Assembly (NCBI GenBank): GCA_019914995.1
Contig: CM034132.1
Span: 2,048,501 to 2,112,500 of the forward strand
Direction of reading: 5' to 3'
Length of the DNA: 64,000 nucleotides
From: Acanthochlamys bracteata
Taxonomy: Eukaryota > Streptophyta > Magnoliopsida > Pandanales > Velloziaceae
Below, in pieces: positions 1 to 13,724 of this stretch; position 1 is the stretch's first letter; every line of letters starts with the position of its first letter. The position numbers were made by a program, and so were the translations under genes. Under the pieces are notes generated by a model. The model saw nothing but the letters and a program-made list of their open reading frames with translations, did not search any database and had not been told where the DNA came from.

Positions 1-146
1 CGGATTGATCTATTTAATAATCGGGTCAAATTCGTTCAACTCTAATCCAATCTATATATTTATACGGGTCAAATTTTTTAATCCTAACTCTGATTAAATG
101 AGTCGATTTCGAATTGTGTTTTCGGATCGGGTTATTGTCATCCCTA
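1..146. mobile_element. End fragment of a hAT-like non-autonomous element
   Basis: This stretch closely matches the right end of the complete element at 41817-42677, sharing the ATCGGGTCAAATTCGTTCAA block and a TTATTGTCATCCCTA terminus that ends at 146. Only one end lies in the window, so its target duplication cannot be checked. The match to the complete copy is seen directly; the hAT assignment is inferred from that copy. Confidence 0.7.
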
Positions 147-3100
147 AGCTTTTTGTTGCATTCAATGTTTTTAGAGTCCGTTTCAAATATCAATATTTTT
201 AATTTTTTCTATCCAAATTAGAATTTCAGAAAATTATAATTTTGAATATAAAATAAATTTTAAAAATAATATTTTATTTTATTTAAAAAACATTAAAAAA
301 TATAAATTTAAATTTTATCTTGAATCTATTTAAAACTTTTTAATTTATTTTTATGTTTATAAATATAAATTACGCCTATTTAAAACAAGCATTTAACCGA
401 AAGTTGTAAAACATCAGTAGTTCAGTACTATGCAAAAGAGATCCCACGCGACAGATGAAGAAAGAAGAATTAAAGCTAGATAAGGTTTGTTAACAAACAT
501 TCCAAAGTTTATAAGCTAGTTGAAAGTTAAAAATGTTCCTACAATAAAAAAATCGGATTGGGTCACGTGACTGAAGAGCAAGTAGATTTGAAACGGGTAA
601 CTAGCTAGCTATAAATTAATAAAGAAGAAGACAATGTAGGAGAGAGATTATAGAGAGAGAATTAATACAATTAAGCTAGGAAGAAACTTTTTCTTGCGCA
701 TAGGGTCACGACGACGATCATAACTCCATTTTCTCTGGCTATATTTAAATTTTCAAATAATCTATATATTTTAAATATACAAAAATTTTCAAAAAATTTT
801 TTTAAATTTATATATATTTTAATTTTTAATATATTTTTAAAAATTATTAAAATATAAATATTAACTTTTATTTTGATTTTATTTTTTATTTTTACAAAAT
901 TTAGTTATGAATATTTGAAATATACTGATAGTAGATATTAAGCTAGGAAGCAAATTGGTGCAGTGAGGAGAGACAGAAATGGGAATCCATCATGCATCCA
1001 TCAACTCGTTAGTGGTAGTCTTTCAAGACTACACTTTTTATCCTTCTATCTTAATTTATTTTGTTAATTGAATCAAAAGCAGTAGGTGAGAGAAGACAAC
1101 GATGGAGAAAGAGCTGGGACTGAGAGAGATCTGAACCGTACAAATGATATATAAAGGGAGTGGGCACCCGCCATGTGGTGTGGGTGAAAGAGATCGCTGC
1201 TGCTGCTGCTGCTAGCTGCCGGGTGACAACACTACTACTACTGCAGAGAGCAGAATCCTTATTGATTTTAAATGCTTGCTTGCCTAGGTTCTCATTACTT
1301 TGATATGTTACGGATAGATATGATCATATATTGACTCGATTTCTTCAAAGATCTCAGTTGTTTTTGCGTGTGAAGATCAGCGGCTGAAAGAAATTTACAA
1401 CGAATGTCAAGCTCTTCTTGACAAAACAACAGATTACAAGAAAGAGGGAGAGAACTTAGACCCGTTAGACTTTTTTTATGTTCTTCGTTTTTATTTTTAT
1501 ATTTCAAAGTTCATGAGAATATGAATAATCAGAGTTGTGATTAATTAGTCAATTAGCTGGTAGTTATTTTATCACTTAGTAGTTAATTTGTTAGTAACCA
1601 AGTTGAAGAGGTGTATTTGTTGATAGAAGAAGTCAGAAACTACTCTTATATATAATTAATATTATATGAATTTTCAACATATGTAATTCTATACAGACAC
1701 TTTATTTACCATAATAATTATTATTATTATGTTGAAAGAGCTTTGTGAAAAAGAAAAATTTTGGCTATTGTTGAAGGTTATTATTATTATCTATTTTTTA
1801 ATAATTTTTTACTCTTTCACTGCTCTATTAGTTTATATATATATATATATAAATATACGTCATGTGTTTTCTTATGTGTGATATTAGAGTCTCAAATTTT
1901 TTATCTCTACTTAGGACATGTTTAGTTATTCTAATTATTTTTGAGTAAAAAACTAAATCTCGTTTAGTAAAAAAATAAAAATATGATTATATTTTCAATA
2001 TATCATATATTTGACGTATCTATGACGTATAATATATATTATATTCATGCTGAATATTATTCTTTTAAACTTTTATGTAATTCTATTTGTTTCGTATATA
2101 ATATTGTGTGTCTTTCAGTATATCATATATTTTATGAAGTTGTGAGTATGAATGAACCATTTCAACGAATATTTACGTAATTTAAAATGGTAAAAGTTTA
2201 TATCATTTGGGTTAAAAACTATACTATGAAGTTTAATTATTTAAAAAAAAAAGTTGTTTATGTTGGCTACTTTCTCTAATTACTATAATTTTGTAAAATT
2301 ATAGTTCACATAAATTTTAGACATGATTGTTTGATTTAATATGGTATTAGTATATTCTAATGTATGCTTTTTGTATAGACTATGCATAATCAAAAATTGA
2401 TGCCATATCATTAATGTATAAATATATAATTAAAAAATAGTCACATCAATTTTTATGTTGATGTATGTATTAAATAGTTTACATATATGTTATCACATCT
2501 AGTTTAAATAATATCTAAACTATAATTAAATATGATAATAGAATAGCTTTGCCTATATTGAGTTATTGTAATTTATACTTAATTATGATAAAATACATTA
2601 ATTTATTAATTTTTCATGAATTAATAAATTATTAATTTCGTCATAAACTTGTTATATGAATTTATATGCGTTAGAATCTTTACTCGTCGATAGATTTTAA
2701 TGGAATGTCAATTCATGTATATTTTTATATATCTTATATAGGTAAGCTTATCATTTATATTACATATTTTGCCTCATATATTATTTGGCAAGCATATTAA
2801 AATTATTTACCTACAGCTGATCAAATTTTAATAGTTTCTAATGGTGATAAAAATTTCTGTCCAAGTGTGCATTATAAAAGGGGGAAGGAAAGTATTCTCT
2901 TTTATTTGGATTTAGATTTTAGTTATACTCTTCGTAAGAATGAGTATAGTATACATACTAACATTAATACTCAACATGAGATAATATTATATAACTATGA
3001 AATGTCATTTATGAGCAATTTGAATTTTCATATAAAGTATTAGAAATTAATCACCCCAATGGGTCTGCTAACATTCATTAAGCTTACCGGCTTTAAATAC

Positions 3101-5113
3101 TTTCACGAGCATATTATGCAAATAAAAAATATACTAAGTTAAAGTCACTGAATATGAAGATTTTTGATGATTTATGGTATATTTTTCTCCAAATATATTT
3201 TTAGGATTTCCATATGAACAATTTGTGTTAATAGATTAGTTCTATTTTACACAAATAAAATAAACGAGTATCTAATAGAAATAAAAATTAGTTCAAAACA
3301 TGAGTGAAGAGCACATATGGTAACATGAGACAAAAGATGAGCCTTCAACAAAAAAAGGGAATGACAAATCGACTGTAATATGTAAGTCGAATGGTCATAC
3401 TTATATTATGAAAAAAAGAATCCAAATATTCTTTTCGTAAAAAAGAAGGTCACATTAGGTAAGATTTTGTTTTAAAAGAAAAGCTTACTTTGAAAAAAAT
3501 AATATTCTTATATTTTATATGTGTTATGAATCTATTATGGTGTATGTTTTTTATATCACTTAAATTTTAATTCTACAATTCATATTTTTTATACCATGTA
3601 GAAATTTCTAAATCAAAGAATTATGACAAATATTGAGCGTAGCATCCATTCAGAAACTCACATGTCTTTACGTGTGAAAACCATAAGATCATTTAGATTA
3701 GCTTTAAGAAATAGTTTTTATTTTGGATTTATAACGAGCTATTTATATTTCAAATATGTCTATAAATTTAATTTCGATGTTAAGAGTTGTCCCTTTTGAT
3801 TATTCTTTCAACTTTTTTGCAAAACTTTATTTATTAAAAGATTCAAATATTTTTAGAATAGTACAAATAGATGATGGTTTGACTAAATTTTATTTAAATA
3901 AGCGATAATATTCATTATAGTTTGATGGCTTCATATAATAATACTGATATATTAAACTGTATATTATGAATGAAAAAATTTCAGCATTGGGACATATCTT
4001 CACCATGAGTCAATGAAAAGATTAGTATATGATGAACTTCTAAATTCTTGACTTTAATTTTTTATGTCTGTATATAATGCATTAAGGAAATTAGATTAAC
4101 AATACTAATAAGTGTTTTACTTCTTACACCAGAAGTGAAATCTAGATGCCTTTAAAATATGTAAAACAAAGATAGAGAAATAATATAGAAAATAAATTAA
4201 AATCGTAAGATTTGATAAATATGATAAATATTATGACAAATGCATATTCACTCGATAAGCACTTGATTCATTATTTGAATTTCTTTAAGAGTAAAGTATT
4301 GTTACAAGATGCATATCATAGTAGAATAAAGAAATCAAACATTGATGAACTTGACACCTTATAATTATCTTCATTAAAATATTATCATTGCAAAATGTCT
4401 TTGGCAAAGGGAAGAACTATGCACAAATGGCATGCATGGATATAGTTCATTAAACTTTTGAAATGTATAGCTCTATTTCTTCAGATTAATCATCAAATAA
4501 GTTGCCATAATTCGTATTTTTTTCTTACTGAAGAATTCTTGCAATTTTTAAATGTCATATGCTTAGTTGCGAATGTCACATGCTTAAGAATCCTAATTCA
4601 AAAAATATTTAAACGTATTCATATTGGATTTGTTTTATATATTTTAAGGTGTTCAATTAATACTATAAATTTATTTTGGAAATTTGAAAACTATTGATGA
4701 ATTGTATGCTATAGAATTTTATACATATAAAAATTTTTATATTTTAAGTTAAAAATTAAACCTTTTCAGAAAATCTCACTAAAACTTATTCTTAAAAAAC
4801 TAATATTGAGTTGAAATTGGTAAAAGATTTATATTGTAATTCGATAATATAATATTTTGAAGAAAAACTGATAAGATTCTACAACTAGTTCTAAAGGCCC
4901 AAATCAGTACGGGCATATGATAGCCCAGTTAAAGTCTGACTTCTTTATGTTCTAGGCGCATCCTTAACCAGTCCACTGTGTAACTTTTTGTAGAGAAAAG
5001 GTTCAGCTCTAGTTCTCGCAAGTCCTCGACGGCGCTCGCCGGCGGCGGCCGCATGAATTCTCGAGCAGTTCTGCGACACGATAGACGTCGTTAGAGGCGC
5101 GGAAATCGGCGAT
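147..5113. other. AT-rich intergenic region
   Basis: No convincing gene was found. The stretches around 200-400 and 780-900 are A/T-only runs of the type that recurs through the window. A (GCT)n tract lies near 1197-1214 inside GC-richer DNA that could be a transcribed leader. From about 1900 to 4700 there are only short chance reading frames. Two TGGGCY-type motifs occur near 4895-4928 (GGCCCAAAT and TAGCCCAG), just upstream of the NADH kinase gene, and probably belong to its promoter. Confidence 0.6.
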
Positions 5114-8014
5114 ATGTCTCGGCGGCGAGTGTTGTTGCTAATGAAGCCGTTAGACGTTTACCCGCCACGGTCCAAGCCTATGCCTAGGCCCCCCTCTCCC
5201 TCTCGCTCCATCAATCCAAAGGTGTGATTGTTCTCTTTCATATATATATTCTTCGCTACTCCTTTGCTTTTTGTTTTACTTCATAGGTATAATACGACTA
5301 ACAAACGCTATCAAAATAATTGCGACCTGAGAATGCTTCAAGATAAACCAGCAGATGTTGAATTGAATCATCGGAATGTTATTTCCGCATACTTGAAATT
5401 TATAATGGTGTAGTTGTTGTTGTTGGGAATTTGTTGTTGTTGATTTGGTATTTATTTCCGTGGTCGAGTTGTTGGCCATTTGAGCTCAAGTCGGGTTGTT
5501 TACTTGGTTTTGAAGTTTTTTAAGAAATATTATTATAAGTTAAATTTTAATTTTAGTCTTAGCGATTTTAATTTGATTCCTGATGTTTTATAGTGCAAAA
5601 CAAATGACATTCAAGCGTTAACCAACTTTAGGAAGTTTCAGCGCTCCTGATTATTAAAATTGCTCCAGAAAAGTACTTAAGTTCAAGATCCAGTTAAACA
5701 TATACTTAAAGAAAGAAAGTGTTTGCTGCTGGTACCTGTTCCAAACATACCACAATTCAAATGTTGCTCTGTGTCAGTTTGATGGCGCTGTGAAAAAAGT
5801 TGTTACTCCAATTCATCAGTAATCATGGCATGCGATAGAACAATTTCTTGCATAAAGGTAAGATTTATATCAAGCTCTATGTTTTGAAAAATTCATGATG
5901 ATGGCATATTGGCATTTGCATGCTCAAAATGGTTAACCATGTATAGGTTATGCTAGCTAATAATGTTTTGTCTAGTAAGGAGATTTCAAGAATGCAAGCA
6001 TCTTGTTTGGTCATTTTTCCAACGGGCACAGTTCTTGAATATTGGTAGTTGTTCAGCAAGTTCGATTAGCTGAAAACCTTTATTTTCTTATTTAGTCTGT
6101 GATTCTCCAACTCTTTTGTCTTCCATTACTTCCAAGCTTTTGCACGAGATCTCAGATACTGTTTATGATGCTCATTTAATTTGCCTATGCCAATTTCTTT
6201 TACCCAGTTGTTAGAAAGTCTTGAAGAACGATACTACCGAATTTATTGTCATATTTGAGAAAACTAAATATTTGATAAAGGTTCTGATCATACCCTGAAG
6301 TAGTTTGTGTGCGCAATTATTTTCATCAACTTATGGTTGGTGGTAGAGCTTAAGATGATCATAAAGGCAGAAGTTGTTGACCATATTGATGCTTTTCTTG
6401 ACCTAAAACATTATTCAGTGATTGTAATTCACAACCTCGAAGGATGAAAAGGTTTGGCTGTTCGATACTTAACTCGTTTATGAATATCCCTGTGTTGCAG
6501 TCATCCTACTATTGTTCATTGAAATAAGCGACTTTTTTCTCACCATTGACACAACATTGCTTATTACCTTATGATGAATGTGCACATAAGCAAGAGTGTC
6601 ATACATATATACAAGCATATCTCAATCTTTTATTAGTTAACTAGTCCGAGAATATTTTCGACTCTGCAGGTCTTACAGTACTTGGATGACAGATGCAAAG
6701 TTCATAAGGACACAATCAACTTATGCCAAGATGTTTTAAGACGCAAGTACCTTGATTGGGAACCTCTTGAACGTACTGATTTGTCCCAGCCAATTCGTCA
6801 TGTGGATCTAGTAATAACTGTTGGTGGAGATGGCACCCTTTTGCGGGCCAGTCACTTCCTCGATGGGACAGTCCCAGTTCTAGGAGTAAATTCAGATCCT
6901 ACAAAGGTTGATGAGGTAATGTCAAACTTTCAATCAACCATGTAACTCAAATGCTTTTAGTTTAATGTGGTCTTTCTGTAATGGAGAGGACCAGCCTTTG
7001 AATCCCATACAAACTCATGTAATGGCGATCCGAAATCCAAGCTTGGTGAAAATGATATGTTGTTGTTTCTAGCATAATGATCAGCGTGGATACTCTGCTT
7101 CTGCTAGCTTGATTAACAATGCATTAAGTTGTTCTCAGTGATTTCTTTCTCTGCAGGTTGTTGAATTTAGCAATGAATTTGATGCGACTAGGAGCACAGG
7201 CTATCTGTGTGCTGCAACGTCAGAGAACTTTGAGCAGGTGGGCTGTCACTTATCCTGCAGTCTTAGATGAAAGTGACAACTATGTCTGGGTATTGCTTCT
7301 GCTGCATTGGAAGAGTCATCTTATGCGAATTGCTGGCATACTTTCAATAATAACACTGCCCCTAAACTAATTTATTCCCTGTCGCTCTTGATTTTAGTAG
7401 GTATTAGATGAAATCCTGGATGCCCATAAGGATCCTTCTGAACTGTCAAGGATATCCCTAAGCTTAAACAATTGCGAACTCCCCTCATGCGCTTTAAATG
7501 ATGTCCTCATTGCACACCCTTGTCCAGCAGCAGTCTCTAGATTCTCGTACCAGTAAGATATTCCCTTTGCAAATTCAATTGTTCTTCAAATTCAATTTGA
7601 ATACATTAAATCTTAGAAGCTTGTTCACAACAAGCTATTTCCTGTTTCAGAATTACTAATAAAAGAGAAGAATCTGCTCTAGTTAACTCTAGATCCAGTG
7701 GCCTCAGAGTCTCCACTGCTGCTGGGTCAACTGCAGCAATGCTTTCAGCTGGAGGATTCCGAATGCCCATTCTAAGTCGTGATCTTCAGTATATGGTGAG
7801 AGAACCAATCTTCCCAAGAGACATTGATATTCCATTATTGCACGGGTCACTGGAATCCAGTCAGTCAATGCATCTCACATGGTACAGTAGAGAAGGGACA
7901 ATCTACATTGATGGATCACATATATTCTATTCAATTCAGCACGGAGATACATTAGTGATTTCTTCAAAGGCACCAATGCTGAAAGTGTACCTGCCTCAGA
8001 GGCTGTTAGATTAG
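5114..8014 (+). CDS. NADK3: NADH kinase (NADK3-type, ATP-NAD kinase family)
   Basis: It phosphorylates NADH (and less well NAD+) with ATP to give NADPH; the Arabidopsis NADK3 enzyme is peroxisomal. Predicted exons are 5114-5221, 6670-6915, 7157-7237, 7401-7552 and 7651-8014, giving 316 aa, close to the family length. The diagnostic GGDGT nucleotide-binding motif is at residues 88-92 in VDLVITVGGDGTLLRASHF. Other family blocks are LGVNSDP, ALNDVLIAHPCPAAVSRFSY, SSGLRVSTAAGSTAA, LSRDLQYMVREPI and GTIYIDG. The start is the ATG reading MSRRRVLLLMKPLDVYP, which aligns with the KLLLLLKP start of the family. Exon 4 ends with a split codon rejoined in exon 5, and all junctions are GT-AG. The first intron (1.4 kb) is the longest. 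A peroxisomal signal is not obvious: the C-terminus is PQRLLD. Identification is very secure; exact exon ends slightly less so. Confidence 0.93.
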
Positions 8015-9099
8015 TAGGAACAATATGCATGCAGAATCCATCCTTCTGTAATGACATTAACGTAGTGTTTACAACTATAAAGTACTCATTCAATTTCTGA
8101 ATGTAGGGAGTACTTTTCTAGGAAGTACTGTTCTTTCTATGAAAATTTTGCATGTTCTAATATTCTGCTACCGATTTTTTCTTTAAATTTCTTTGGAAAA
8201 TTTAGCAGAAGGGATGCAGATATATTGATGGACGAAGGATTACAACCACAACTAGCGGTCAGGTATGCTCTCCAACATGACTAGCTTTCTACAATTCAAA
8301 ATATTTCCAAAATCAAAATGCAACGTGGATCAGAATCTAGTACATGGAATCAAACATGCTTCAATCTACACTTTTGTTTTTCTACTATGTGATCATTTAA
8401 CGAAAAGGTTGTAAGTTTTTCTGTTTCGCAAACTGGGCTCAGGTACATCCATGTGGTTTAACTATGCTTGAGAGTGACACTTACGGTTGTATTGCTTCTT
8501 ACGTAGCAGTCCCTGAGCCGTCGAACTTTGTCAACAGTCGAGTTTGATTCATCTCTAGTTCCTACAACCATGGATCGCTCGCTGCTACGAATTCCTCGTG
8601 CAAAGAGAATACAATCAGATTATGTCATGCTTATGCAATCATGTCCGACAAGGTTCGCATACGGTTTGGTTGGTTCAGTCACTACCATGTTTACTTAAAC
8701 CTTTCGTTCTCACACGTTCAGGCAAAGAAAAAACGAAATAGCTGCAACTGAAGATTGTACTTCTTACAAACAGATCATACTTCATCATTAACGTATTTTT
8801 ACAAATATTTACAGTTTCAAGCCACTAAATTAGACATAATCGGGTCCAATCAACCGCCTCCATTCACCGTTATATTTTTGCAATGTTATAATATGTACGA
8901 GTTATATTGCAAAATGGAATAATCGGATGATGATTTGCAATATTTTTTTTCTTTATACGGTTAATAGATCCGCCGGCAGGGAAACGGTTTCTCTCGGTTG
9001 TTGTTGTTGTTGTCGGGAGAACGCCATTGGAGTGTAGCTGCTCCTTTACTGCTTCATTTATTCTCTCTCAACTTTTTCTAACTAAAGCTCGCCTGAGCT
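8015..9099. other. 3' region of NADK3 and promoter of the BBX gene
   Basis: Bases 8015 to about 8700 probably hold the NADK3 3' UTR and terminator; no reading frame with family resemblance was seen. A GTTGTTGTTGTTGTTGT tract near 8998 and pyrimidine-rich DNA at 9050-9085 precede the BBX start codon and look like its 5' leader. Confidence 0.5.
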
Positions 9100-11313
9100 A
9101 TGAAGATCCAGTGTAACGCTTGTGAAGCTGCAGAGGCTGCAGTGCTCTGCTGCGCAGACGAGGCGGCGCTCTGCTGGGCTTGTGATGATAAGGTTCATGC
9201 TGCTAATAAGCTCGCTAGGAAACATCAGAGAGTTCAGTTGATCTCTCCAGAAGGTTCTGGAAACTGTACTAGCTCTTCTTCTTCTTCTTCCCATGTAGCA
9301 ATCTGTGATATCTGTCAGGTACTGCTTTGATCTTGATTTTAGATTTTCTTTGTAGCTTTTTTTATTTTGTTTGGTTGGTTCTAGTGAGATGAAGATGGTT
9401 TTGGTTAGTGATTGGTTTGCTATTACAATTTTGAGAATTCATATCAATAAAGTTTGGTTCTTTCAGAAGTTGTGTGGAGATTATTATGATAAAGGGCTGT
9501 TTTCCTTCCCTTCTCGTCTCAGAAAAGAGGCTGTGATTTAATAAGAGAAATTGTTATTGAAAAGGTGGTCTTTCTTAGTCTTGGGCAAGATTTTATTAGA
9601 TTTTAGCTTTTTTGCTTTCGCAATTTTAGAGTTACTACTAGCCAAACTGGTGATTTAAGCAAATTTTATTAGATGTAACTTGGTTAAAACAATGGTTCCA
9701 GGAAATAGTTTCTGGAAAAAGTTGTTGCTTAGCAAGGTTATAGCATAGGCTGACCTGTTATCTTTTAATTTGTCCCCCTACTTCTTTAATGTTCCTTGTA
9801 GAAGTTCGCCCTTGATCTGCACTGAATACTGGGATTGGATGTACAAGTAGATCGAGCTTGAGGGTGAATTGAAGTTGCAATCTTGTTGTTGTCAGATAGT
9901 ATTCCAGTTTTATCTGATAGTCAAGCCAGATTCATTACTATAAAGAACTTTGTTGCATGTGTAGAATTTAATTAATTGCAAGTCCGGGAATGGAAGATTC
10001 TCTTTCCAATGCTCTTCTGTCCAAAGAGCTTTTACTCTTGTGCTAAGCTATTTCCATTTCAGAATATTTATAACTACTTCTTTTATTTTTAACTTAATTG
10101 ATAGTGTGGTTGTAGTTGTTTGATTTGTACAAAATAATATTTCATTTAAAGACTCAAGCGGATACCTGATAGCTTTGCTAATTTCAGGAAGCTGCGGGTT
10201 TTTTCTTCTGCTTGGAAGACCGTGCTTTGCTCTGCAGAAAATGTGATGTTGCAATTCACACGGCTACTGGTTTTGTCTCTGCTCATCAGAGGTTTTTGCT
10301 GACAGGAGTGAGAGTAGGTCTGCAAGCCACTGAACCAGTATCAACAGTTCCCAAAGAGGAGCCAAGCTCTGGTGTGACAATTGCTGAGCAATCTAATAAA
10401 ACAATAACCAAGAGAACTGCCCCAGGGTCATCATATAGCGAAGTACACACCTGCGAGATGGGGAGAAATGCTCCTTTAGCAACTAACAAGACGTCATTCC
10501 CTGATGGAGCTACTTCTAATGCAATCAATGAATGGCCTTTGGAGGACTTATTTGCGTTAACAGATTTTAACCAGAATTTTGGCTTCACGTATTATGGTTC
10601 TTCAAAGGTATAGTGACGTTTAAGTTTGATTTAGTTATAACAGTTCGCTATTAACTTGACTGTTTTCTCTGCTTTTTGGAATTCCAAAAGTTCTGTTCTT
10701 GTTATGGTACTTCTTTTTATGTCAGTAGCTTTTGTTGCGGCTCTATTTGGTAGAATTTCTGTGCATGTTGTGCCATGGCTTCTGCCATCATCATCATCAA
10801 ATTTCATGTGGTAGGGTGTACAGTTGCGTGCAATCTCTTTTGGTGATTTTTGATATCACGTCTTTGTTGGCTCTGCCTATATCGTGCTTGTGAAACTAGT
10901 TTTGATAGCTGGTTTTGTCTCTAAAATAGTACGATATGGCTTTCTATCAAGCCGTGACGGAAAAATCCTTTTGGCAAGTCTAACTTGTACTGTTTGGAAG
11001 TTGGAAGTTGTAGGCGATAGTTCTCATTGTTTGATGTTTGCAGTCTGATAGTGGTAGATTTGGAAGTTCAGATGATTCACGTCGTTCTACTGATGAAGAA
11101 TTGGATGGTGATGAGTGCCTAGGTCAGGTACCTGAGATCCACTGGATGGTACCAGAGATCCCTTCTCCACCAACAGTTTCCGGTCTCCGTTGGCCAAAAA
11201 CTCTGAAACATCCTTCTTACGACAGTGCTTGCTTTGTTCCTGACATATGTGCAAACGATGTTCCATATTGGCAGCACAGTAGAAGAGTATCTGCAAAGAG
11301 GAGGAGGTTATAG
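9100..11313 (+). CDS. Double B-box zinc finger transcription factor, BBX20-22 group
   Basis: Plant regulators of this group act in the nucleus in light signalling with HY5 and are targets of COP1. Predicted exons are 9100-9318, 10188-10607 and 11044-11313, joined in phase 0, giving 302 aa. B-box 1 (about residues 1-47) starts MKIQCNACEAAEAAVLCCAD and keeps the Cys/His/Asp zinc ligands. B-box 2 (about 63-107) runs from AICDICQ through EAAGFFFCLEDRALLCRKCD to SAHQRFLLTG. There is no CCT domain, as expected for this structural group. The last exon has a VPEI pair followed by PSPPTVSGLRWPK, like the C-terminal VP region of BBX21 and BBX22 that takes part in COP1 interaction. A serine run separates the two boxes. 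BBX20, 21 and 22 cannot be told apart by eye, so no symbol is given. Confidence 0.92.
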
Positions 11314-13724
11314 ATGATCTCCGCAGAACACAAACATTCTAGAATTCATAGGTCAGCAATATTCATCTACATATCCTAGTTTGGTTAGTGTAGCAGCTAT
11401 TGGAATGCTTCAACTCAGGCTTCCATGTACTGACATGTATCATTTAGGAACTTAGTGTGATTGTCAGAGAGGAAGAACATCTTGATATGATGTTATTTTC
11501 TCGTGTTTGCCCTTCCAACAGAAACTTTTACTTCCGTAAACCTAAGTTGTAAAAGCCAGAAGAACACTTCATAGGTGATTCAAGTGCAGTGATGCTGAAA
11601 ACTTAAATTGTTTGGATCATCGGTGATTACCGATCAGTAGTATCTCACGTATAATTTCATGTTGGATTGAAGTATATTATGTTTGTATGCATGTATTTTC
11701 CTGTGTATATTACAGCTAGTTCTTTGGTTGTAAAACTTGTGATGATGCACTTCTCTTGCCAAAACTTAGTGGTACTTATTTGAAATTGAGTTATTAAAAA
11801 AAATAAATATATAAGAATAAATATAGAAAATTATCTAAAATTAATTTTTTAATTAAAAAAGTAAACAAGTCCTACTTACATCATGTTTATTAGGATTTAT
11901 TGAGTAATTATTTATTATAAAATTTTACAAAGGGTATGCTGAGTGGATTGCTCATCAAATTTGCCCTTCGAAAAATTTTCCAATTGAAGCTTCACCAAAA
12001 TGAAACGAATGCTACTATTTTGGGCACCCAGCAGGTACCTACCCTAAAAGTATTACTCAAGAAATTATTTGGTAAATGATTTAGGAGTATTAAAGAGTAC
12101 TTTTTAAAAATATTTTTAGAACAAAAATTATTTTTTTATTTTTGATAAATAAATTTTATTTTTTTACTTCAAAAAATAATAAATCAATAATAATAAAAAA
12201 AATTTACGTAAATTTTATATATTTTTTAAAATTTTAAATAACATTTATAAAATATTATAAAAATTTTATTAAAAATATAAAATAAAATATTGGAAGGAAA
12301 TTTTAGAAATGCATTGGCAAACGCTCTCTTATTTAATTTTTCAAATTTGATGTTTCCAGTTTGTTCTGTGGGTCAATAGGCCAGGTCAGAGTAAAACGGC
12401 CCATATGGTTAATGGACCGAGTCAATTTCACATCCCTATCACATAGTCTACGTGCCAAAGCAGCGGTGAAGGTTCACGAAAATTAATTTTTCATAGCTTA
12501 AAAATAATAATAATAAATTACAAGTCAATTGCCCTCGAGCAGGGTTAGGGTTTTCGTTTTCGTTTCACTCAAAAATTTCTCCCAATCTGTTCTCGCTAAT
12601 TAAAATCTTTTTCTTCTCCTTATTCTACACTATCTGGAAAATTTTATGGAGAGCACGATCGATGTAATTCCACTTTTCTTTCTTTTTTGTTAAATTACAT
12701 ACAGTGATGACTGGACACTTGGTTTTGGAGCTGTTGATTAACTTATTTTATAGTGTGAATTTAGTTAATTTGTGCTATGTTTGTTATATTTCAGTTGATG
12801 AAATTTTGTAGTTCGAGGTATTTTTGAAAAAGAAGAGATTTTTGTTCTTCATTTATCTATTATTGTTATAATTACTTTTACTTCAAATAGGATTTTAGTT
12901 TGTTTGTAGTCGAGCAGGAGTTCTGTATAAGAACCAAATCTGGAGCTTGTGGTGCGAAATTTTTAGTCATAATAATGCCTAATTCATGCGGATAAAAGGT
13001 GCGCTTAGTTTGGTTAGGTTTGCCCACTCTTTTGGCAGGGGCTGTGAATAATTAATTCATTGAGTACAAAATCTATACTGAAATATTATCTGTAACCCAT
13101 AGTTTGAGCTTAATGCTTGCCTTTTCTTGAAACTTGAAAATAGGAATTTACAAGAAACAAATCACTCATAGTACGTTTTGTCTGATATGATAGCCTTTTT
13201 CTTGATTGTTTTTGTATACTCTCTAATGAAGAAAATGTTATCACCCCTGAGAAAAAAAGCAAGCTAATTGGTTTCTTATAATTGTGAATGACATGCTATG
13301 CTATGTTTGAGCCTCTGTGGCCTCACCTGCCAAGCATGGCACAATAATGCAGGAAGTATTGAGACTATTTACTTGACTGAAAGCATAGTTTGTTTTATAT
13401 GTCTCCCAATTTCTCAATAGGATTATAGAGGTTATAGGAGAGCAATGGTGTACTTTTGGACAAGGTTTCTTTAGATAGAAATTCACTGCAGTCCCTGTAA
13501 CACTGGTCATTGATTCTTTTCTAAGGCCTCTTTATTATACTTTTTACACTGTAGAACTCTCTCTTAATATTTGGTTTAACAATAACATGTGCACTGAATT
13601 TACTAGTGCTGTTTGTTTTTTATTGTTAAATGAATTATTTGAACCAGGTTTGTCTGTTGTCATAATGGAGTTTTCTATATGGTAATTTGAGGGTTAGGGA
13701 AAGCATCTTTCGCAAGTGACCAGC
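11314..13724. other. Intergenic region with AT-rich repeat and PP5 leader
   Basis: Bases 11314-11800 look like the BBX 3' UTR. Bases 12060-12310 are an A/T-rich block of the dispersed family seen across the window (long T and A runs ending in ATTGGCAAACGC). A telo-box-like AGGGTTAGGGTTTTCG lies at 12541-12556, common in promoters of plant housekeeping genes, followed by a pyrimidine-rich stretch. The DNA from about 12560 to 13724 probably includes the PP5 5' UTR and a leader intron; no coding exon was recognised in it. Confidence 0.5.

Noticed and set aside
1160..1260. Possible miRNA precursor around the GCT repeat
   Set aside because: No known plant miRNA sequence and no convincing hairpin were seen.
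3000..4700. Possible decayed transposase in the A/T-rich 5' region
   Set aside because: Some stretches hinted at CACTA-type coding remnants, but no frame longer than about 80 codons or recognisable motif was found.
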